Assembly (NCBI GenBank): GCA_018223105.1
Contig: JAAEYY010000010.1
Span: forward strand, 48,935 to 112,934
Source of the DNA: a bacterium
GTDB lineage: Bacteria > Bacteroidota > Bacteroidia > NS11-12g > UBA9320
Reading direction: 5' to 3'
DNA length: 64,000 bases
Shown here: piece by piece, positions 58,235 through 64,000 of the stretch
Numbering within the stretch: position 1 is the stretch's first letter
Layout: every line of letters begins with the position of its first letter
The notes under the pieces: model-generated
What the model was told of the DNA's origin: nothing
Database searches by the model: none
The model's input: the letters and a program-made list of their open reading frames with translations, nothing else
Program-made: the position numbers and the translations under genes

Positions 58235-61200
58235 TCATCTTTGATCAAGTTCGTCTAATTCCATGTTTTTCAGGCTCTCGGGGCTTACCAATTCCTTTCT
58301 TAGATAGTAAGTATTGAAGTTACACCACACACAATCCTCTTTTTCGCATCCTTCGTTAAATCCTGAATTCTGAATTTTTTGAAAAGTATCTGTAATTTGT
58401 TGAATTACAATAGCCTCATCTGTAGAATTAAAGACCATTTTTTCAGTTTTGAATTCATCGCTGTCGGGTTCAACAAAATCTAAAATCCCTGAAATTACCT
58501 CTTCTTTATATTTTGGATCTTGGTCTATTAATATCTTGTAGAAGTAGAGTTGACGCCAATAATCACCACCGTATATTTTATTATGATCACCTTCACCCTC
58601 TTTTAGTTTATCTTCAGCAAGCGGCGGGTTTAATTTCTTTCTGGCATTGCTGTATTTTCCGGTTTTATAGTCTATAACCTGAATTCCATCGCCTTGCCAT
58701 TCAATCCTATCTATTTGACCTCGTATCGGCACACCCTTGATTTCAACTTGTTTGATATTGATTTCTGTATCGAATTTACCTAGAGTTTCCCAGCTGCTTC
58801 TTCGCGATTCAAGATACTCCGGCAATACCATTTTGGCATATTCAGTCCTTCTTTCAAGCGCATCTTCGGTAAATGATTCTTTGTGCTGGCTCATAAAATA
58901 ATTGAAGCGATCAATTAACAAACCGGCTCCGGGAAGAGAACCGCTATTCTGATATTCTCTAAAGAACATTTCAAGTGCGTAGTGAATAGCAGAACCAAAA
59001 CTCATAGATTCATTTTTTGCAGAAGGTACTCTGATTATCGTTTGATAAAAGAAGGCCACCGGACACCTTAAATAACTGTTGAGGTTGGTTGCACTGAGCC
59101 TGAAATTTTTAATCTCTTCCTTTACAAAGTCTAGTTCTGTTAACTTTCTAAAAGTCTCTTTATGCGTTGCCAAAGTCTGTTTAAAGAATTGGAACACCTG
59201 CTTATCGTCGAGTTCTGTTCTTTTAAATTGAGGCACCTTGGATTCTTCCATCTCTACCACAAAAGCGGATTTACTAATCGACTTATCGTTTGAATCGAGC
59301 ACGGGGTAGCTTACATGCAACCTTTTTTTAGCTCTTGTTAGCGCAACGTAGAACAAGCGCCTTCCTTCTTCTTCCGAAGCTTTAGCGGGCTCCCCGGCAA
59401 TAATTCTATTAATGTTAAAGGGGCTTCTGCTACTGTCTTTCTCCCAGAGTTTCTCATTACAGCCGATAAGATAGACTTGGTCAAATTCAAGGCCTTTTGA
59501 TCCGTGAACCGTCATGAGTTGTACTCCGTTTTCGCCATGCACTACTTTTTTAAGCACCAGAGGTAGGCTATGCGAACGCATCAAATCAATAATGTGCAGA
59601 AAGTCGTTTAAGTTGAGCCTGGGAGCTTTTGCGGTTTCTTCTTTGAGGAAGCTAAAAAACGAGTTTAAACACTGCATTTCAAAAATAGAATCGCCACCTG
59701 CGAGTGCTCGACTAACAAATCCGCATTTGGTCAATACTTCTTCAACCAAGTGTTGTAAGGTTTGATTATAGTATTGTTTTATCCAATAGTTTATATCAGA
59801 AATGAAACGTTTGATTTCTTTAAATGCATCAGTATCAATACCGGGGGCGTTCTCCTCCATCTCCGTAATTTGCTCTCTCCAACCGCCTTTATTCCTCTCG
59901 ATAAAATGCGTGAGTTTTGCTATTTCAAATGAATTCAGATGCTTGAAAAGACTGTAGTGTAATATTTCAAAAAGCAGATGTTCTCCGGAGTCCATTTCTT
60001 TGCTTTCCAGATCGATATACTGAAGCATAATGATCAATTGCTCAATCATAGGAACCTGAAGAATATCGGTATTTCGAGTTACATTGTAAGGGATATTCTC
60101 ACTAAACAGATACTCCATCAAATCTTCGCTCTGAGCGTGATTTCGATAGAGCACAGCAATATCTTTGAAAGCCACTCCTTCAGCATGGGCATCTTTTATT
60201 TTTTGAGCAAGAGATACTATTTCTTGATAGCTGTTGGCGTATTCTTCAACTATCACTTGTCCTTTTATATCAGCTACCGCAGGATTTGAAGCACTAATAT
60301 CCTTACTCAAGCCGGGAATTTGTCGGATTAAACGCTCCTCATTATGTTGTATTACCGCACCTGCAGTATCTAATATTTCCTGAGAGGACCTGTAGTTTTC
60401 TGTAAGCGTAACAAGTTGGATATGTTCTTTATAACGCTGGTGAAATTCGGTGATATTTTCAACATTGGCTCCTTGAAATTTGTAGATGGATTGATCATCA
60501 TCTCCCACCACAAATACATTGGGATTGTCCCAGTAATCTATAAGTTGGTGTAAAAGGTTGTTTTGGGCTCCATTGGTATCTTGGTATTCATCCACAAGAA
60601 AATACAGGTATTGTTCTTGGAGCTGAAGTAGTAGTTCCGGTTCGTTTTGAAATACCTTCAGTACCCACAAAATCATATCGTTAAAGTCGTACCTCTTGCG
60701 CTGAGCTAATTTTTCTTGATATACGCTGAACAAGGATGAAGCTGCCTTCAACTTGTCCATTTTTTCTACTTCACCATAGTATTTGGGGTTGTAATCGCCT
60801 TTCTTCCCATATTTACTATCTCGTTTGTAAACATATTCCTCGCTTGATCCTATTTCATCTATGTACTCTTCAATTTTTTGATGGATGTTGTCGATGCTTA
60901 GGTTGTCTTTTTTCATTAGGTTGAAGAGCTTTTCCAGATCTTTGAGGTCGAAATACACTTCACCTGTCAGTCTTTTAAGCTTATGATCTGTAGGAAGTTC
61001 ATCTAGAATTTCTCGCATTACTTCAATTCTTTCGAGATCGGAAAGTGGTTCTAACTCTTGTATGCCGAAAACCTCTTTATTATCCTGAATGAAATTATGA
61101 CAAAAACCGTGATAAGTATGAATATGCACCCTATGGGCAGCAGAACCGATAAAGTCGTATAGGCGATTTCTCAAAGCGACGGTGGCGGCTTCCGTAAAAG

Positions 61201-61381
61201 TTAAACAAAGTATGTTCTCGGGAGACGCGTCGGTTTTGCTCAAAATGTTTGCAACCCGGGCTCCCATTACTTGAGTTTTCCCGGTGCCCGGACCCGCTAT
61301 AACCATTACTGGGCCTTCGATTAGGTCTACTGCACTTTTTTGAGAAGGGTTGAGTTTGGAGTAAATAGAATTGAAATTCAT
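58235..61381 (-). CDS. UvrD/PcrA-type helicase fused to PD-(D/E)XK nuclease
   Basis: 1048 residues from the ATG at 61381; a short extension to 61411 lacks support. Superfamily 1 helicase: SQKSAVDLIEGPVMVIAGPG TGKT (Walker A, about 30-36), LVDEYQDTNGAQ (motif II), GDDDQSIYKFQGAN (III), TENYRSSQEIL (IV), MTVHGSKGLEFDQVYLIG (V), RRLFYVALTRAKKRL (VI). The C-terminal about 250 residues form a RecB-like nuclease: SFGSAIHYALEMFF, IRGQIDRIEW, QVIDYKTGKY. A Cys in YLRCPVAFF and the late set GCEKEDCVWC suggest a 4Fe-4S cluster as in AddB/Cas4-type nucleases. A role in DNA repair is inferred. Confidence 0.88.
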   Translation of the reverse strand: MNFNSIYSKLNPSQKSAVDLIEGPVMVIAGPGTGKTQVMGARVANILSKTDASPENILCLTFTEAATVALRNRLYDFIGSAAHRVHIHTYHGFCHNFIQDNKEVFGIQELEPLSDLERIEVMREILDELPTDHKLKRLTGEVYFDLKDLEKLFNLMKKDNLSIDNIHQKIEEYIDEIGSSEEYVYKRDSKYGKKGDYNPKYYGEVEKMDKLKAASSLFSVYQEKLAQRKRYDFNDMILWVLKVFQNEPELLLQLQEQYLYFLVDEYQDTNGAQNNLLHQLIDYWDNPNVFVVGDDDQSIYKFQGANVENITEFHQRYKEHIQLVTLTENYRSSQEILDTAGAVIQHNEERLIRQIPGLSKDISASNPAVADIKGQVIVEEYANSYQEIVSLAQKIKDAHAEGVAFKDIAVLYRNHAQSEDLMEYLFSENIPYNVTRNTDILQVPMIEQLIIMLQYIDLESKEMDSGEHLLFEILHYSLFKHLNSFEIAKLTHFIERNKGGWREQITEMEENAPGIDTDAFKEIKRFISDINYWIKQYYNQTLQHLVEEVLTKCGFVSRALAGGDSIFEMQCLNSFFSFLKEETAKAPRLNLNDFLHIIDLMRSHSLPLVLKKVVHGENGVQLMTVHGSKGLEFDQVYLIGCNEKLWEKDSSRSPFNINRIIAGEPAKASEEEGRRLFYVALTRAKKRLHVSYPVLDSNDKSISKSAFVVEMEESKVPQFKRTELDDKQVFQFFKQTLATHKETFRKLTELDFVKEEIKNFRLSATNLNSYLRCPVAFFYQTIIRVPSAKNESMSFGSAIHYALEMFFREYQNSGSLPGAGLLIDRFNYFMSQHKESFTEDALERRTEYAKMVLPEYLESRRSSWETLGKFDTEINIKQVEIKGVPIRGQIDRIEWQGDGIQVIDYKTGKYSNARKKLNPPLAEDKLKEGEGDHNKIYGGDYWRQLYFYKILIDQDPKYKEEVISGILDFVEPDSDEFKTEKMVFNSTDEAIVIQQITDTFQKIQNSGFNEGCEKEDCVWCNFNTYYLRKELVSPESLKNMELDELDQR

Positions 61382-61547
61382 GAGAGCACAAATCTCACAA
61401 AAACTTAACATAAATTTAAAAAAAAATCCCCTTGACTTTCAGATGCTTACCTGACAAAAGTGGTAATTATAAGCCTATACACTATAAAAATACGCTTTTT
61501 ATTGCAACCTTTGGATGAAATAGTGTCTAAATAGATAAGTATTAAGT

Positions 61548-64000
61548 ATGAAAAACATTACAACAAAAATCATTAAACTCGGCTTTCTGTCGTCATTCCT
61601 TTTGGCGGGAATGATAGCATCGGCACAATCGTATTGTGCGTCCGGTGCGACCTCTACCGCAGATTCTAAATGCGATAGAGTGGTTCTTATCGGTAATTCT
61701 GTGAGTATTGACAATAATACCAGTTCGACTGGTTGTCAGACCTACACAGATCACACCAACTTAGCAGCTCCGGACCTTTCACCAGGTGGGCAGTACAGGA
61801 TCTCAATGACCTATGGTACTTGTGGTGGTAACTATACTCGTTACTCAAATGCGTGGATCGACTACAACCATGATGGAGATTTTGACGATGCAGGTGAAAC
61901 TTTAGGTTCATGGGCACAAAACGGTTCAACCGGTTATGTTCATGATTTAGATTTTGAAGTTCCATGTGGAATTACACCGGGTAAAACTCGTTTACGTGTT
62001 GTGGTTAAAGAGAGTGGAGCTACTGGTGCTCCTTGTGGTACTTACACTTGGGGTGAAACTGAAGATTACACCGTAGATTTACAAAGCCCAACCGGCTCAA
62101 TTAGTGCAAACTTTTTCTTGCCGGACACTGCTTTCGTTGGAACTATTGTTAATCTTGTAAACAGTGTTTCAGGAGGTTACCTTAACGAATGGGACATTAA
62201 TAACAACGGATCCGTTGATTATACCACTGAAAATGCACAGCATATTTTCTCTTCTACTGGTACTTACTCTGTAAGACTTAAAGTAGCAAACTGCGCAGGT
62301 GTTGACTCTGCTGTTAAGAGTATTGTTATAGTAAGTCCAACTGCGCCTCCGGTGGCAGATTTTGTGGCTACAAAAAACAAAGTGGAACTATTTGATGTGT
62401 TCCAGTTAATTGATTTAAGTACGAATGGTGCTACCTATTGGAGCTGGAAATTAATTAATGGTCTAGACACCATTGATGTAACAGATAATTCAGACCTACA
62501 AGGGGGTAACCCATATGTTCATAAAAATCCATTGGTTTTCACAGGAACTAACCCTGCAGGATTCCCAAAACTTTTCCCTGATAGAGGAGAGTGGGATGTA
62601 TGTTTAGTTGCATCAAATGGTATTGGATCGTCTTCTCAAGTATGTAAGACCGATTATGTAGAAGTAACTAAATCAACCTTTAATATTGGACCTGAAACTT
62701 CATTACCTAATAATATTATTGGTATTCCTGAAGGAACACTTTATGACAAAGGTGGACCAAATAATGACTATACAGTTCCTGAAGCAAACCTTGAAGCATT
62801 GATTGCTCCTTGTGGTGCTCAAAGTGTAACATTAAACTTTAAGCAGTTTAAATTATTGGCGAATGCTAACTTGAAAGTATATGATGGGGTTAACGCATTA
62901 GGTACTCCTTTACATACAGGTTCAGGCTTTACTGCAGGTAATGCACCTTCAGGGCCTATAACCGCAAATTCAGGTACAATTTACCTATTGTTTAACTCAA
63001 GTTCAGGATCAACAGATTCAGGATTCATTGCAACTTGGACATCCGTTCAAGGATCAGGTGATGCTCCGGTAGCTAACTTCGAACTTCCATCAACTACATT
63101 CTATAATTCTGTTACGTATAACATTGAAAACACCTCTTTAAATGCAGAAGGAAATGTTGACTTTGAGTGGAGAGTGGATGGTGTGGTTGCAGGTTTAGGT
63201 AGAGATCTTGAAAACTTGGTATTCTATTCTAATGGTTCTCATACTATTAGGCTGACTGTTATTGGTTGTGATGGTACAACAAGTACTGTTACTAAGACTA
63301 TTACAGTGGCACATCCAGGATCTCCAACAGACCTTGATTTTGTTGTGTCTAACCAAAGACCTGCATCTGGCGAAGTAGTAACCTTTACCGCATTATCTGA
63401 TAAAGCAAACCGTTGGGAGTGGACATTCTTCCCTGGAACAGACGTTTCTCCCGATGGACCGATAGATATAAAAACACCTGAAGCTAGATATTCTTTTGGT
63501 AAACCCGGTAAGTATACAGTACAGTTAATTGGCTACAATAGCATTGACTCTTCTGCTTCAGCAGCAGCAGTTATTAAAGCAAACTTTGTGGTTGTGGTTG
63601 ATCCTTGTCTACCAATTATCAGTGTAACCACTAGTACAGATGTTTCCATTTCGAAATTTACCTTGACCGACGCGACTACGGGTAACGAAGTGTTGAACAA
63701 CCCTAGTGATGTAGGAGTTGGATACACAAGTTTCATTGAAGACTTAGGTGTAATTGACCTTAATTATGGTGCAACCTATGATTTCACAATGGACAGAATC
63801 ACCAACATCAACCCAATGAGCAGAAAAATCTGGATCGATTGGAACGTAGATGGTGACTTTGATGATGCAGGTGAAACAGTAGCTTCTCAAGCTACCGGAA
63901 CTTCATTAACTTGGACCGGATCATTCACAGTACCTAATTCAGATAATGCATTTGATGCAACTACCAGAATGAGAATCGGTGTTAGTTATGGTACAGACAT
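61548..64000 (+). CDS. Large secreted GEVED/PKD/CUB-like protein, 3' end beyond the window
   Basis: The frame from ATG 61548 is open to the end of the window (817 codons, no stop). Signal peptide about 1-25 (LLAGMIASAQ). Then a GEVED domain (about 50-180, WIDYNHDGDFDDAGETLG and WGETEDYTVDL), PKD-like domains (about 190-265, 265-385 and 505-690), a CUB-like domain (about 415-510: FKLLANANLKVYDGVNALGT, ITANSGTIYLLFNSSSG), and a second GEVED (about 710 onward: IWIDWNVDGDFDDAGETV). A T9SS domain would be expected at the missing end. Probably a surface adhesin or enzyme scaffold; the enzymatic part, if any, is not in view. Confidence 0.85.
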   Translation, partial: MKNITTKIIKLGFLSSFLLAGMIASAQSYCASGATSTADSKCDRVVLIGNSVSIDNNTSSTGCQTYTDHTNLAAPDLSPGGQYRISMTYGTCGGNYTRYSNAWIDYNHDGDFDDAGETLGSWAQNGSTGYVHDLDFEVPCGITPGKTRLRVVVKESGATGAPCGTYTWGETEDYTVDLQSPTGSISANFFLPDTAFVGTIVNLVNSVSGGYLNEWDINNNGSVDYTTENAQHIFSSTGTYSVRLKVANCAGVDSAVKSIVIVSPTAPPVADFVATKNKVELFDVFQLIDLSTNGATYWSWKLINGLDTIDVTDNSDLQGGNPYVHKNPLVFTGTNPAGFPKLFPDRGEWDVCLVASNGIGSSSQVCKTDYVEVTKSTFNIGPETSLPNNIIGIPEGTLYDKGGPNNDYTVPEANLEALIAPCGAQSVTLNFKQFKLLANANLKVYDGVNALGTPLHTGSGFTAGNAPSGPITANSGTIYLLFNSSSGSTDSGFIATWTSVQGSGDAPVANFELPSTTFYNSVTYNIENTSLNAEGNVDFEWRVDGVVAGLGRDLENLVFYSNGSHTIRLTVIGCDGTTSTVTKTITVAHPGSPTDLDFVVSNQRPASGEVVTFTALSDKANRWEWTFFPGTDVSPDGPIDIKTPEARYSFGKPGKYTVQLIGYNSIDSSASAAAVIKANFVVVVDPCLPIISVTTSTDVSISKFTLTDATTGNEVLNNPSDVGVGYTSFIEDLGVIDLNYGATYDFTMDRITNINPMSRKIWIDWNVDGDFDDAGETVASQATGTSLTWTGSFTVPNSDNAFDATTRMRIGVSYGTD

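Noticed and set aside
63533..63736. Minus-strand frame near the end of the window
   Set aside because: Antisense to the continuous open frame of the secreted GEVED/PKD protein.
1..64000. CRISPR arrays, tRNA or rRNA genes
   Set aside because: I saw no regularly spaced direct repeats of 24-40 bp, and no cloverleaf or rRNA sequence in the gaps between genes.

Overview
The window is chromosomal DNA from a member of the Bacteroidota, probably in or near Flavobacteriales. The signs are: many secreted proteins ending in a type IX secretion (T9SS) sorting domain of the YPNP...GxYxI type; DUF5686, DUF1573, DUF6122 and 7TMR-DISM proteins; a fused MurF-Alr enzyme; and Bacteroidota promoters (-7 box TAnnTTTG, often followed within 4-20 nt by the start codon, with few purine-rich Shine-Dalgarno sites). 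No rRNA, tRNA or CRISPR array was seen.

Region 1 (1-9395) is core metabolism: a YbhN-like membrane protein, an enoyl-CoA hydratase, a DUF1573 protein, a PLP-dependent D-cysteine desulfhydrase/ACC deaminase-like enzyme with recX (minus strand), then murF-alr, meaB, ald and an alpha/beta hydrolase. Region 2 (9396-12725) holds an IS110 transposase remnant with a structured upstream non-coding stretch, and a DUF5686 outer-membrane protein.

Region 3 (12726-18300) is an accessory patch. It has two 140-bp direct copies of a histidine-kinase 3' end, two 5'-truncated gene remnants, an attC-like 81-bp inverted repeat, an unrecognised two-gene unit, and a small restriction-modification system (D12-class methylase, XRE controller, PD-(D/E)XK nuclease) with a symmetrical operator. 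Region 4 (18276-22701) is a minus-strand cluster of 7TMR-DISM histidine kinase, LuxI/FeeM-like acyltransferase candidate and ThiF/E1-like protein, with a divergent receiver-only response regulator. It is the best candidate here for an undescribed signalling or small-molecule system.

Region 5 (22714-31957) has pdxA, a NarL-type two-component pair, a multi-PAS protein with a phospho-acceptor helix but no ATPase domain, and several envelope proteins. Region 6 (31958-38503) has small accessory modules: a decayed ParE-type toxin-antitoxin pair, an ArsR-SRPBCC-DoxX-YdeI operon with a twin operator, and hicAB plus DUF1428 lying between two copies of a lipoprotein-gene 3' end. Region 7 (38500-45618) has three paralogous FG-GAP T9SS surface proteins. 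Region 8 (45866-61381) has ferritin, a lipoprotein-type signal peptidase, a permease, the yceD-rpmF-plsX-fabH-accB-accC fatty-acid operon, a membrane LytTR regulator, lipoproteins, a NifU-like protein and a UvrD-type helicase-nuclease. The window ends inside a large secreted GEVED/PKD/CUB-like protein.
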